A DNA stretch of 64,000 nt from Triticum aestivum. Its lineage: Eukaryota; Streptophyta; Magnoliopsida; Poales; Poaceae. Position 1 is the first letter of the stretch; the number at the start of each line of letters is the position of its first letter. The stretch covers positions 354,504,696-354,568,695 of the forward strand of contig NC_057808.1 of the NCBI RefSeq assembly GCF_018294505.1, given 5' to 3'. Below are positions 10,736-23,223 of this stretch, piece after piece. Both the position numbers and the translations under genes were made by a program. Under the pieces are notes generated by a model. It was not told the DNA's origin and searched no databases. It was given only the letters and a program-made list of their open reading frames with translations.

Positions 10736-11206
10736 TGAGGGAGTCCTGGATTAAGGGGTCCTCGGGCGTCCGGCCTATGTGACGTGGGCCGGACTGATGG
10801 GCCGTGAAGATGCAAGACAGAAGACTCTCTCCCGTGTCCGGATAGGACTCTCCTTTGCGTGGATGGCAAGCTTGGCGTTCGGATATGTAGATTCCTTTCT
10901 CTGTAACCGACTCTGTATAACCCTAGTACCCTCCAGTGTCTATATAAACCGGAGGGTTTAGTCCGTAGAGGCAATCATAATCATACATGCTAGACTTATA
11001 GGGTTTTAGCCATTACGATCTCGTGGTAGATCAACTCTTGTAATACTCCTATTCATCAAGATCAATCAAGCAGGAAGTAGGTTATTACCTCCATAGAGAG
11101 GGCCCGAACCTGGGTAAACATCGTGTCCCCCGTCTCCTGTTACCATCGACCTCAGACGCACAGTTCGGGACCCCCTACCCGAGATCCGCCGGTTTTGACA
11201 CCGACA
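10736..11206 (+). repeat. 5' LTR of the Gypsy element
   Basis: It starts 'tgagggagtcctggattaag' and ends 'ggttttgacaccgaca'. A TATA box 'tatataaa' lies at 10941-10948, so transcription would start in the following tens of bases. Confidence 0.93.
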
Positions 11207-11226
11207 TTGGTGCTTTCATTGAGAGT
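11207..11226 (+). other. Primer-binding site of the Gypsy element
   Basis: The bases 'ttggtgctttcattgagag' follow the 5' LTR directly, starting with the TGG that pairs with a tRNA 3' CCA. The primer tRNA was not identified. Confidence 0.6.
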
Positions 11227-11367
11227 TCCGCTGTGACGTTGAAGACAGGATTGATGGCTCGCCTTGTTGTCAAGGACAGTATCACCTCCGAAGGAGCCCT
11301 GGCCCCAAGCCAAACCCTCCGGCTGGGCGGCTTTACCATGACCGCCCGTTAGGCCGTTAAGCCGACG

Positions 11368-12159
11368 ATGACTTCTCGGGTCATCGAAAATCGCCTCCAT
11401 GTTGACTCCGAATACTCCAAATGGATGGATCCGACAGAGTTGCCATCTTTAAACGAACTCCTTGATCGCATCGCCGCCTTGGGGGTCGCTACAGACTACG
11501 ATCGGATTGGGCTTAAACCCGATCAGGGAGAAATCAAATCTCCACCATTCACCCATTAGATAGCGGTAGTAGAGGAGCAAAACAACAACTCTCCCTCTAT
11601 ATTGAGGATGAACTATGTTCGGATTTCTGGGCTTGAAGAGCCGGATACCCGTCTGTGAAACGGCACGCCCTGCCCTCCGAACCTAGAATCGGACGACGGT
11701 CCTGAAAAATCAGTTGATATCCCGGAGCCCGAACTATTAAGCTCGGAAGTTTTTCGAACTCCGGATCCCAAATTGGGTCAGGGTTCGGATTTAAATCCAC
11801 CCACCCACCCAGATACACGCGATCTCATGTACATACGACAGCAGTCTCAGGAAATAGTCCATCACTTTTGGGCCAGATTCCTCCTTGTCAAAGACAAGAT
11901 TAAAGATTGCCGCGACGAAGACGCGATCTCACTATTCTGCAACAATTGCACGGACGAAGGAATCCTCAACGCCATCAACCACCGTCGCGTATTACACTTC
12001 GCTGACTTGGCAACCATAGTACAGAAGTACTGCGCAATGGAAAGCGCCTGGAAAACTCAGGCAGCTCGCTGGGAGCCACCGGTTTCCACTCAACCCCTCG
12101 TCTGGGCAAAAAAGGATGCACCCTCGTGGTGCGCCCGACCCAATAGTAAAGAAATCTAA
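11368..12159 (+). pseudogene. Gypsy gag remnant
   Basis: Two open pieces (11368-11559 and 11773-12159) are separated by stops and frame changes. The second piece has the helical character of a retrotransposon gag (RQQSQEIVHHFWARFLLVKD, FADLATIVQKYCAMESAW). A further gag-like stretch (GRGTVLEGWLDRPCKIH) follows to about 12460 in another frame. The protein is shorter than a normal Gypsy gag, so internal deletions are likely. Confidence 0.75.
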
Positions 12160-12519
12160 GCCCATTATGGGGCGCGGAACCGTTCTGGAGGGATGGCTCG
12201 ATAGGCCATGCAAAATACACACAACACCAGATACCATACCAACCACAGCCTTAGAGCATGTTGGATACTCCGGCAAGTGGCCAAGAGCGGCGATGATATC
12301 CTCACCAAAAGTACCCTAGAGCAACACCCCCCGAAAGACGACGACCTCAGAGTTTTGACGGTCTTCGAGACTTTTGCTTGAAACAATAGGCGCAAAAGGG
12401 CACTCCGCAACCTCGCCGAAGTCTGCCAAGTCGCAGCAATAAACCCCTAGAACGACACGGCCATAACTTTCAATGCCAGTGACGAACTGAAATTCAGGAC
12501 AGTTCGGGCACCAGCCGCA

Positions 12520-15500
12520 TTGGTCCTCAGTCCAATCATGGACGGCTTTCGGCTCACCAAAGTGCTCATGGACGGCGGCAGCGGATTAAACCTCATCTAC
12601 GAGGACACACTCAACAAAATGGAAATAGACAGGAGCCGCATCGAGCAAAGTAGCACGACCTTCCGAGGAATCATTCCCAGTCGGGAGGCGCGATGCGCAG
12701 GAAAAATTACACTCGACGTGGTATTTGGCATGCCGGAGAACTATCGGTCCGAAGAGATAAGCTTCCAAGTGGCCCCTTTCAATAGTGGATATCACGCCCT
12801 ATTGGGGCGAGATGCATTCATGCGCTTCCAAGCTATACCCCATTACGGGTACATGAAGCTCAATATGCCCGGGCCCAATGGTATTATCACTCTTTCCAGT
12901 GATCCGGACATAGCACTCCGTGCCGAAAACAAAACCGCATCCCTAGCCCTCGAGGCACTGTCCGAGGCCCTCGTGGCCGAAGAGTTAACCGCACTACGCT
13001 CCACAGTGGATCGGGACGACGTAATCCTGGACAAGCGACCCAAATCCACCTCCTTTAAACCAGCAGATGAAATAGTTAAATTCCAATTCCACCCGACGAA
13101 CCCCAAGAAGACAGCATCCATTGGGGCACAACTGGATCCAACGGTCGACGCCGCGCTATGAGAGTTCCTGCGCGAGAACTGGGACATATTCGCCTGGCAC
13201 CCTTCTGATATGCCAGGAATCCCACGCAGGTTGTCCGAACACAGCCTCAATATATTGAAGGGGTATAAACCGGTCAAGCAAACACTGCGGCGCTTTTCTG
13301 AACCCAAACGTCAAGCTATGGGGGAGGAGCTAGCCAAGTTAATCGAGGCCGGATTCATTAGAGAAATAAAACACCCGGACTGGCTAGCAAACCTGGTGAT
13401 GGTGCCACAAAAGGATAAATCCTGGCGCCTATGCGTTGATTTCAAAGACCTCAATAAGGCCTGCCCTAAGGATCCCTTCCCCCTCCCCCGCATCGATCAG
13501 ATTATTGATGCTACCGCAGGACACGACTCACTGTGTTTCCTCGACGCATATTCCGGATACCATCAAATCAAAATGAAGGAGTCCGACCAAGCCGCAACGA
13601 CATTCATTACCCCATATGGGCCGTTCTGCTTCAACACTACGCCCTTCGGGCTCAAAAACGCCAGGGCCACCTACCAACGCATGATCCAAACATGCCTGGA
13701 GAAACAGACCGACAAGACAGTTGAAGCATATGTGGACGATGTCGTCATCAAAACTAGGCACGTCGAGTCATTGATAGACGATCTGCGCCTCACATTCGAC
13801 AACCTCTGTACATATGACATCAAGCTCAATCCGGAAAAGTGTGTTTTCGGCGTCCCCGCTGGAAAACTGCTGGGCTTCAGCGTTGCCAATAGAGGAATTG
13901 AGGCAAATCCAGCCAAAATCCGAGATTTGTCACAATTGGCTACACCAACAGACCTCAAACAGGTCAAAAACTAGCCGGATGTGTGGCAGCGTTAAACCGC
14001 TTTATCTCCAGACTAGGAGAAAAAGCATTGCCACTTTATTGCCTTCTCCGACGCACCGACCACTTCGAGTGGACGGATGCGGCAACGGCCGCACTGGAAG
14101 AAATAAAGGCTCTTTTAGCGAGCAACCCAATCCTGGCCGCTCCGAACGTCAGCGAACCCATGTTATTATACATATCAGCAACTCACCAGGTGGTGAGTGC
14201 GGTGCTCGTCGTTGAGCGAGAGGAGGACGGACACAAGTTCCAACTCCAGAAGCCGGTATACTATGTATACACTGTCCTCACACCATGCAAATCCCAATAC
14301 CCTCATTACCAAAAGATAGCATACGCGGTCTTCATGGCATCGCGGAAGCTACGACACTACTTTTAAGAGTGCTCGATCACGGTGGCTTCCGAGGTGCCAC
14401 TAAATGACATAATAAACAACCGCGATGCCACGGGCCGGATTTCCAAGTGGGCCATTGAGCTCCTTCCATTCGACATAACATACAAACCGCGCCAAGCCAT
14501 TAAATCCCAAGTAGTGGCTGACTTCGTCGCCGAATGGACAGAGGCCGAACTCCCTAGAGAGTACGACACATATTCCAACTGGGTCATGCACTTCGATGGC
14601 TCCAAAATGATGGCGGGCTTAGGAGCGGGCGTTGTCTTAACGTCCCCCACTGGAGATACAGTTCAGTACGTACTCCAAATATTATACACAGACTCCAACA
14701 ATGCAGCCAAATACGAGGCCTTATTGCATGGTCTTCGGATGGCTGTCTCCATGGGCATCGAACGCCTGGAGGTGCGCGGGGATTCGAACCTTGCAATATC
14801 CCAAATAAATGGAGATTTCGACGCCAAAGATCCGAAGATGGCGGCCTATCGTAACGACATTCTCAAAATGTCGGCTCGGTTCGAGGGAATCGAGTTCCAT
14901 CATGTGGCTCGAGAAAGTAATCAAGCGGCGGATGTCCTTGCTCGCATTGGCGCTAAGCGTGACCCCGTCCCACCTAACATCTTTCTGGAAAGGATCTTCA
15001 AGCCATCCGTGGTGTGGCAAGGGGAGAGCGGCAACACCAGTTCAGATCCGACTATACCCCCAGATTTCGAACACAATAAAAATATCATCGGGGGCTCAAC
15101 CACCGAAATAACACCATCGGCCCATCTTATAATGGCAGTAATTGCCCCATGGACCGAACCCTTCTTGGCCTACCTTAATAGGCGAGAGCTCCCTGGGGAT
15201 CAGAATGAGGCTCGGTGCATTATCCGGCGCTCGAAAGCCTACAAGGTCCATGACGGAGAGCTCTACAAGAAAAGCACTACCGGAGTGCTTCAAAGATGTA
15301 TTTCCAAAGAAGAGGGACGGCAGCTCTTGGCTGAAATCCATGCTGGCCTCGGCGGTCACCACGCCGCAGCGCAGGCTCTTGTAAGTAAGGCCTTCCGTAC
15401 AGGTTTCTATTGGCCGATGGCCCGAGCAGATGCACAGGACCTTGTCCAACGTTGTGTCGGATGCCAGCTTTCCGCCAATCAAAGCCATATGCCACCCACT

Positions 15501-15628
15501 GCTCTACAAACAATCCCCATTACTTGGCCTTTTGCGGTCTGGGGGCTTGATATGGTCGGACCCCTTAAAGGAGGAAGCCATAAGAAAAAACATCTGCTGG
15601 TCAAGGTAGATAAATTCACTAAGTGGAT
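12520..15628 (+). pseudogene. Gypsy pol: protease, reverse transcriptase, RNase H, integrase N-terminal part
   Basis: Protease motif LMDGGSGLNLIY is near 12570. A stop (TGA, 13159-13161) separates it from a reverse transcriptase with FLDAYSGYHQI and the catalytic AYVDDVVIK at about 13725-13750. A stop near 13972 and a shift to the frame at 13983 follow, then a second break near 14366. RNase H (HFDGSKM, YEALL, GDSNLA, NQAADVLA) lies at about 14590-14950. The integrase zinc motif (GGHH ... CVGC) and the first catalytic Asp (WGLDMVGP) lie at 15350-15560. At 15628 the frame is cut by the nested element. Confidence 0.88.
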
Positions 15629-16706
15629 TGATAATCCCCAAGTGCAGGGAATCATCGTAGCAATTTCCAAAGGTGGAAGTGATAAGTATGGAGTGTGGAA
15701 CCCACAAGGAGCTAAAGGTAAGATCAATATTCTCTCAAGCCCTATCTGCCACTGATACGACTCTACGTGCACCGACCGTTTGCTTCCAACTTGAAACGAG
15801 AAATAAAACTACGTTGTGGGTATGAAGAGGATAACTTTGCATGGTATCGGAGAGCTAAAATATAAAAGTAGTTGTTGTTATCATAAAGTTAGAATATACT
15901 ACTAAATATTATAAATAGCGAGTGTGGAATCATGATGGATCGATGTGTGGAATTGTCCTAGGCAATTGTTAACAAGACCGATAGTCATCATTGCAATTTC
16001 ATATGAGGGAGAGGCATAAGCTAACATACTTTCTCTTCTTGGATCATATGCACTTATGATTGGAACTCTAGCAAGCATCCGCAACTACTAAAGATCATTA
16101 AGGTAAAACCCAACCATAGCATTAAAGCATCAAGTCCTGTTTATTCCCATACGCAACAATCCCCTTACTCGGGTTTGTGTTTCAGTCACTCACCAACCCA
16201 CTATAAACGAATCATGAATGTATTGCAACACCCTACAGCGGGAGTCCCTCACGCTTGCGCGACACGGAGAGCACCATAGGACAGCACCAATAATAAAACA
16301 TACAACTCATACCAATCTAGATCATCAATCAACCCAAAGACAAAGGATATCTACTCAAAACATCATAGGATGGCAACACATCATTGGATCATAATATGTG
16401 GCATAAAGCACCATGTTCAAGTAGGGATTACAGCGGGGTGCAGAAGAGTGGACCGCATAAAATAGATGAGGATGGTGATGATGGTGGTGATGTTGATGAA
16501 GACGATCACCGCGGCGATGATTCCCCTCCCGATGGCACTCCGGTGCCACCGAGAGAGAGGAGGAGAGGTTCTCCCCCTTGTACTTCCTCCTCCATGGCCT
16601 CCCCCTTAGATGGGGAGAAGTTCCCCCTCTGGTCCTTGGCCTTCATGGCGATGATGGCCCCTCCGGGATCCTCCTCCATGGCCTCCGGTGATGATGGCCC
16701 CCTCCG
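15629..16706 (-). repeat. 3' LTR of the nested element, truncated
   Basis: This copy matches 20086-21163 almost exactly and then stops at 'gatggccccctccg'. The last ~490 bp of the LTR (the side facing the interior) and probably the polypurine tract have been deleted. Confidence 0.88.
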
Positions 16707-16759
16707 CAGAGGGAAGCAGAGGTTGTCATGCGCTTTTATGGTTGGATGCACAAAATCTT

Positions 16760-17560
16760 AATGCAAAAGAACGTCACTTTATATTGCCACTTGTGATATG
16801 GACCTTTATTATGCAGTCCGTCGCTTTTATTTCTTCCACATCACAAGATCGTATAAAGCTTATTTTCTCCACATTAATAGATCATACATATTTAGAGGGC
16901 AATTTTTATTGCATGCACCGATGACAACTTACTTGAAGGATCTTACTCAATCCATAGGTAGGTATGGTGGACTCTCATGGCAAGACTGGTTTAAGGAATG
17001 TTTGGAAGCACAAGTAGTATATCTACTTGGTGCAAAGAATTTGTCTAGCATGAGGGGGAAAAGCAAGCTCAACATGTTGGATGATCCAAGACAATACACT
17101 TTATTTCGGATACAAGAAAACATAACCCATTACGTTGTCTTCCTTGTTCGACATCAACCTTTTAGCATGTCATATTTTAATGAGTGCTCACAATTACAAA
17201 AGATGTCCAAGATAGTATATTTATATGTGAAATCTCTCTTCCTTCAATATTCTTTCATGAATTGTTCAAGTGACCAATTCTGCGTTTGCTAACTTTCAAT
17301 AAGTTTACTACCTATACTTATTCTATGTGATGTCATTACTCCCCATGGTATAAGCATATGAAAATATATAAATTCAGATTTATAATATTCAATTATTCAA
17401 CCATTTACTCATAGGATATACGTGAAGCACATGAGTAAATGAAAAAACTACTCCAAAAAGATATAAGTGAAGAACACTGAGTAGTCAAATAATTAACTAG
17501 CCATGGGAGGATTCTTTTTCATTCAAGATTTCAGATTCACTGATTTTATTCAAACAGCAA
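16760..17560 (-). other. Interior of nested element, no recognisable gene
   Basis: The sequence is AT-rich. The longest frame (16798-17292, plus strand) encodes 164 residues with no retrotransposon motif and lies antisense to the element. It is probably chance or very old cargo. Confidence 0.5.
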
Positions 17561-17599
17561 GTAAAATTGAAAATACGCTCCAAGCAAAACACATATCAT

Positions 17600-18030
17600 G
17601 TGACGAATAAAAATATAGCTCCGAGTAAGGTATACCGATAGTTTTGAAGACGAAAGAGGGGATGCCTTCCGGGGCATCCCCAAGCTTAGGCGCTTGAGTC
17701 TTCCTTGAATATTATCTTGGGGTGCCTCGGGCATCCCCAAGCTTAGGGTCTTTCTACTCCTTATTCTCCTCATATCGATATCTCACCCAAAGCTTGAAAA
17801 CTTCAATCACACAAAACTTAACGGAACTTTGTGAGATAGGTTAGTATGATAAAGAGTAAACCATTCACTTTGGTACTGTCAAAGACAAGGTTCATAATTT
17901 TTCTCACACAATTCCTACTGTACCAAATCATTTCTACAATTTATATTGATAAATATAAGTCATAGAAACTAGAAAACAAGCAAACTATGCAATGAAAACA
18001 GAATCTGTCAGAAACAGAACAATCTGTAAT
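17600..18030 (-). repeat. Internal direct repeat of nested element, copy 1
   Basis: About 430 bp, shared in degenerate form with 19105-19530. It contains two short inverted repeats: 'ggggatgccttccggggcat' plus 'cccc' near 17654, and 'ggggtgcctcgggcatcccc' near 17718, each followed by 'aagctta'. It ends in the shared 'aacagaatctgtcagaaac'. Confidence 0.75.
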
Positions 18031-18819
18031 GATCTGAACAGAAACCATACTTATTCTGCTCCAAAAATTATGAAATAAATTGGTGGACTTGCGGAATTTG
18101 TCTATTAATCTTCTGCAAAAAGAATCAACTCAAAATCACTCTTCTGTAAAAAATGGTAGCTAATCTCGTGGGCGCAAAGTTTCTGTTTTTTTTACAGCAA
18201 GATCACATTAACTTTCACCCAAGTCTTCCCAAAGGTCTTACTTGGCACTTTATTGAAACAAAAGCTATAAAACATGATTACTACAGTAGCTTAATCATGT
18301 AAATACACAAAAACAGTAAGGGTAAATATTGGGTTGTCTCCCAACAAGCGCTTTTCTTTAATGCCTTTTAGCTAGGCATGATGATTTCAATGATGCTCAC
18401 ATAAAAGATAAGAATTGAAACATAAAGAGAGCATCATGAAGAATATGACTAGCACATTTGAATCTAACCCACTTCCTATGCCTAGGGATTTTGTGAGCAC
18501 ATAATATATAGGAACAAGAATCAACTAGCATAGGAAGGCAAAACAAGTATAACTTCAAAACTTTAAGCACATAGAGAGGAAACTTGATATTATTGCAACT
18601 CCTACAAGCATATATTCCTCCCTAATAATAATTTTCAGTAGCATCATGAATGAATTCAACAGTATAACCTTCACATAGAGCATTCTTTTCATGATCTATA
18701 AGCATAGAAGTTTTTCTACTCTTCACATAAGCAAAATTCTTCTCATTCGGAATAGTGGGATCACTAATTCCTAAAGTCGACACTCTTCTAAACCCACCTT
18801 AGATGATAGTATTATTCAT

Positions 18820-19020
18820 ACTCCAAAATATATAAGTGAAGTTCATGGAGAATTCTACAATTAATATAGGCTTAACCAATATCCAAGCTCAAAATGTATA
18901 AGTGAAGCACACGAAGCACTCTATAAAACCATACTCAAAAGATTTAAGTGAAGCACAAAGAGCAATTCTATAAGATCATACTTAAAAGATATTAGTGAAG
19001 CACATGAAGTATTCTATAAA
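18820..19020 (-). repeat. ~50-bp degenerate tandem repeats in the nested element
   Basis: Several units contain 'actcaaaa' then 'agtgaagcacatgaagcatt' and 'ctataaa'. Related single copies occur at 17400-17480. No coding potential is seen. Confidence 0.65.
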
Positions 19021-19104
19021 TTGATGAAGGGACATCTCATACTAGCATGGTTCTTAAAGAAACAGAAAAACACAAAGGACACAAATCATGTGAACAAAAC
19101 AAAA

Positions 19105-19530
19105 ACCGAGGTATACCGATATTTGTTGAAGAAGAAAGATGGGATGCCAACCGGGGCATCCCCAAGCTTAGATACTTGAGTATCCTTTGAAATATTTACT
19201 TGGGGTGCCTTGGGCATCCCCAAGCTTGATCTCTTGCCTCTCTTTATTCTTCTCATATTGATAGCTCCTCGATCTTCGAACTCTTCATCCACACAAAACT
19301 TTAACAAAAACTTTGTGAGATCCGTTAGTATAATAAAGCAAGTCACTACCTTTAGGTACTATTGCAAACTTATTCTTTATTTATATTGGTGTTAAACCTA
19401 ATGTATTCCAACTTCTCTATGGTTCATACCCCCCCCCCGATACTAGCCATAGATTCATCAAAATAAGCAAACAACACGCGAAAAACAGAATCTGTCAAAA
19501 ACAGGGCAGTCTGTAGTAATCTGGAAGTTT
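19105..19530 (-). repeat. Internal direct repeat of nested element, copy 2
   Basis: Partner of 17600-18030. It keeps both hairpins ('gggatgccaaccggggcatc' plus 'cc' near 19140, and 'ggggtgccttgggcatcccc' near 19202) and the tail 'aacagaatctgtcaaaaac'. A C homopolymer lies at 19430-19438. Confidence 0.75.
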
Positions 19531-20057
19531 AGTAAACTTCTGTAACTCCCAAAATTATGAAATAAATTTGAAATTTTTGAAAAATTTGTACAGAAGTAAT
19601 GTGCAAAAAGTTTCAGACCCATTTGACCTTCCAGTAAATTTTTTAAAATCATGCACTACAGCCAAAGTTTCTGTTTTTGTTCTGCACATAGTAAACAAGC
19701 AATCTAATCATCCTAAAACCAAAGCTTGGCACATTATTTTTATAATACAATGGATATATACAAGGGGATAATTATTTACAGAGAAACTTCCGTGAAAAAT
19801 TCTACATTGTTTCCGTGAGCATGAACACAAGTGCTCAAGGTCGACCCTCACTTCTTCAATGCAAAACTTTCCAATCACTTCTCTTTTTGAAAAACTTTTC
19901 AGGCATGAGAGGCAAGTATTTTGTTTTGTATTTTCATTCTTTTAATTTTTTTTGTATGTTTCACCCACAAAAAGACAGAAACAAAAAGGAAAAACAAAAT
20001 CTACTTAGTGAAGAAAGCAAACAAGCACACACGAGAATATCAACCCCACGCTATTGC

Positions 20058-20075
20058 TCCCCGGCAACGGCGCCA
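20058..20075 (-). other. Primer-binding site (tRNA-Asp type) of nested element
   Basis: On the minus strand, TGGCGCCGTTGCCGGGGA lies 10 bp inside the right LTR. This is the usual tRNA-Asp site of plant Gypsy elements and fixes the element's orientation. Confidence 0.85.
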
Positions 20076-20085
20076 GAAAAGAGCT

Positions 20086-21652
20086 TGATAATCCCCAAGT
20101 GCAGGGAATCATCGTAGCAATTTCCAAAGGTGGAAGTGATAAGTATGGAGTGTGGAACCCACAAGGAGCTAAAGGTAAGGTCAATATTCTCTCAAGCCCT
20201 ATCTGCCACTGATACGACTCTACGTGCACCGAACGTTTGCTTCCAACTAGAAACGAGAAATAAAACTACGTTGTGGGTATGAAGAGGATAACTTTGCATG
20301 GTATCGGAGAGCTAAAATATAAAAGTTGTTGTTGTTATCATAAAGTTAGAATATACTACTAAATATTATAAATAGCGAGTGTGGAATAATGATGGATCGA
20401 TGTGCGGAATTGTCCTAGGCAATTGTTAACAAGACCGATAGTCATCATTGCAATTTCATATGAGGGAGAGGCATAAGCTAACATACTTTCTCTTCTTGGA
20501 TCATATGCACTTATGATTGGAACTCTAGCAAGCATCCGCAACTACTAAAGATCATTAAGGTAAAACCCAACCATAGCATTAAAGCATCAAGTCCTGTTTA
20601 TTCCCATACGCAACAATCCCCTTACTCGGGTTTGTGTTTCAGTCACTCACCAACCCACTATAAACGAATCATGAATGTATTGCAACACCCTACAGCGGGA
20701 GTCCCTCACGCTTGCGCGACACGGAGAGCACCATAGGACAGCACCAATAATAAAACATACAACTCATACCAATCTAGATCATCAATCAACCCAAAGACAA
20801 AGGATATCTACTCAAAACATCATAGGATGGCAACACATCATTGGATCATAATATGTGGCATAAAGCACCATGTTCAAGTAGGGATTACAGCGGGGTGCAG
20901 AAGAGTGGACCGCATAAAATAGATGAGGATGGTGATGATGGTGGTGATGTTGATGAAGACGATCACCGCGGCGATGATTCCCCTCCCGATGGCACTCCGG
21001 TGCCACCGAGAGAGAGGAGGAGAGGTTCTCCCCCTTGTACTTCCTCCTCCATGGCCTCCCCCTTAGATGGGGAGAAGTTCCCCCTCTGGTCCTTGGCCTT
21101 CATGGCGATGATGGCCCCTCCGGGATCCTCCTCCATGGCCTCCGGTGATGATGGCCCCCTCCGGCAGGGTGCCAGAGAGGGCCTAGATTGATTTCTCGTG
21201 GCTACAGAGGCTTGCGGCGGCAGAACTTCCGATCTAGGTTAATTTTCTGAGGTTTCTGTATTTATAGGAAATTTTGGCGTCGGTCTCACGTCAAGGAGGT
21301 GCCCGAGGCGTCCACGAGGTAGGCCCACGCGCGTGGGGGGGAGGGGGGTGGGCGCGCCCCCCACCCTCGTGGGCGCCCCGGGACTCTCCTGGCCCAACTC
21401 TTTTACTCCGGGGTCTTCTTTTGGTCCATAAAAAATCGTCAAAAATTGGCATGTCAATTGGACTCCGTTTGATATTCCTTTTCTGTAAAACTCAAAAACA
21501 AGGAAAAAACAGGAACTGGCACTGGGCTCTAGGTTAATAGGTTAGTCCCAAAAATCATGTAAAATAACATATAAATGCATATAAAACATCCCAGGTTGAT
21601 AATATAATAGCATGAATACTTCATAAATTATAGATACGTTGGAGACGTATCA
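20086..21652 (-). repeat. 5' LTR of the nested element, complete
   Basis: This 1567-bp LTR runs, on the minus strand, from 'tgatacgtctccaacgtatc' to 'cttggggattatca'. Open frames in its GC-rich middle occur in the same form in the other LTR and are not genes. Confidence 0.9.
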
Positions 21653-21657
21653 TGGAT

Positions 21658-22411
21658 AGAAGCCAGACCAGTTAAAACGACCGAAGCCGGACCAGTGATA
21701 TACTTCATATCCGGTGTTGTGCACCGTTATGGCGTTCCACACATCATCATCACTGATAACGGCACCAATTTTACAGCCGATGAGGTGAAAACCTGGTGTG
21801 CTAATCTGGCCATTAAGCTCGATTACGCCTCCGTCTACCACCCACAAACAAACGGTCCAGTCGAACGAGCTAATGGTCTTATTATGAGCGGCATTAAGCC
21901 TAGACTAATGCGGTCTTTGAAAGAATTAGACAAGCACTGGGTTGAGGAGCTTGACTCCGTACTCTGGGGGCTGCGGACCACGCCCAATCGTACGACCGGA
22001 TACACACCGTTCTTCATGGGGTACGGCGCAGAGGCCGTGTTGCCCTGCGACATTATTCATGACTCACCCCGAGTGTGCATGTATGAAGAGAGAGAGTCCG
22101 AGCTTGATCGGCAGGACAATTTAGATGCCCTGGAGGAGGAGCGCGATGTTGCAAAAGCCCGTCCGGCGTTGTATCAACAACAGACTCACAGATATCAAAG
22201 CAGAGAAGTACGGGCCAAGACTTATAATGTTGGCGAACTTGTTCTACGCTTGCCAGAGAAGAAAAAGGATAAACTCAAGCCCAAGTGGGAGGGTCCCTTC
22301 ATCATTGACGAAGTTCTCATTGGAGGACCGTACCACCTGCGTGATGCATCAAACAATCGCTTAGACCCGAACCCATGGAATGCCACCAGACTCCGAAGAT
22401 TCTACGCCTAG
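21658..22411 (+). pseudogene. Gypsy integrase, C-terminal part, resuming after the nested element
   Basis: The reading picks up exactly after the duplicated TGGAT and contains the second and third catalytic residues of the DDE core (ITDNGTNFTADE; PVERANG). The C-terminal region ends in RLRRFYA with a stop at 22409-22411. This half has no stop. With 15629-21657 left out, the frame is continuous with the upstream half, so the integrase was open when the guest landed. Confidence 0.9.
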
Positions 22412-23223
22412 AGCCGGACTCTTTGTTCATCTTCTTCTCCCTTTGTTTCCATTACTTTTTCCTCTCTTTCGCTTTTTGTTTTAGCTTTAAGCTCTTGTGC
22501 GGCCAAACCGCGCACCTATGACGTACACATCCTTAAATATGTACGTCCATTATACCCGGGGGCTTCTTGTACAGAAGCTTACTATTATTATTTTCCGAGC
22601 ATCAAGCTCACCACATATGTGTCTTTTCCTCATATGTACCTTTCCTTCGCCATTATATGCATCGATATGACTTAAGTTTTGGCCAAGCTGGGTTGCTTGT
22701 CTCCTGTGCTTATGCCCTATCTTCCCGTTAGTTCGGCTAGGGCATAAAGGGAGCACCTCTGCGATTGTTACTGCCGGGTCATCCGGATGTGTACCTCAGA
22801 CTGGGTGAAGCCGAAAGCTAACGTTCTTAAGGGAATATTCGGTCGGCGGACTAAAGATGTTTTTTCACTCATTACAATATGAACCCCCAGATGTTACGTA
22901 TGCTGTGATTTTTTTAATCACAGTTCGGGCATGCACACTACCGCATGTTCACCCAGGGAAAGGGACTCTTAACGGAACTATTCTCTCTGGAATATGTTTC
23001 TTACAATCAACATGTAATATAACATAGCTGGCCGGATACAACTTGTCTGTTCAAGCAACTATGACCCTTACGCCTGGTTTCCACGCATACCCCGGTCTAT
23101 ATTGCCGCTCTGGTATTCGAAAACACTCCGCACCTTCGGGTCCAGAGGTCGAAGCGAAAAGGTCTGCCATGACAATCGTCTTAAAATCCGGCTAGGGACA
23201 AATATGTCAAATGAAGTACATAG
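22412..23223 (+). other. Gypsy 3' untranslated region
   Basis: No frame or motif is recognised in this stretch between the integrase stop and the end of the antisense gene. Confidence 0.6.

Larger units (their letters stand above)
15629..21652 (-). mobile_element. Nested non-coding LTR retrotransposon (LARD-like), minus orientation
   Basis: It sits inside the Gypsy integrase with a perfect 5-bp duplication TGGAT (15624-15628 and 21653-21657). The ends in plus orientation are 'tgataatccccaag' and 'ggagacgtatca'. Its 5' LTR is the right one (20086-21652), next to a tRNA-Asp-type primer site, so it points leftwards. No gag or pol similarity is visible in its 3.4-kb interior. The retained LTR parts differ at about 6 sites in 1.08 kb (about 0.6%), younger than the host element. 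Family not identified. Confidence 0.9.

Noticed and set aside
16355..16761. Acidic and His-rich ORFs in the nested element's LTR (repeated at 20812-21191)
   Set aside because: The same DNA is present in both LTRs and is a 'gatgatgg' simple-repeat region with no domain.
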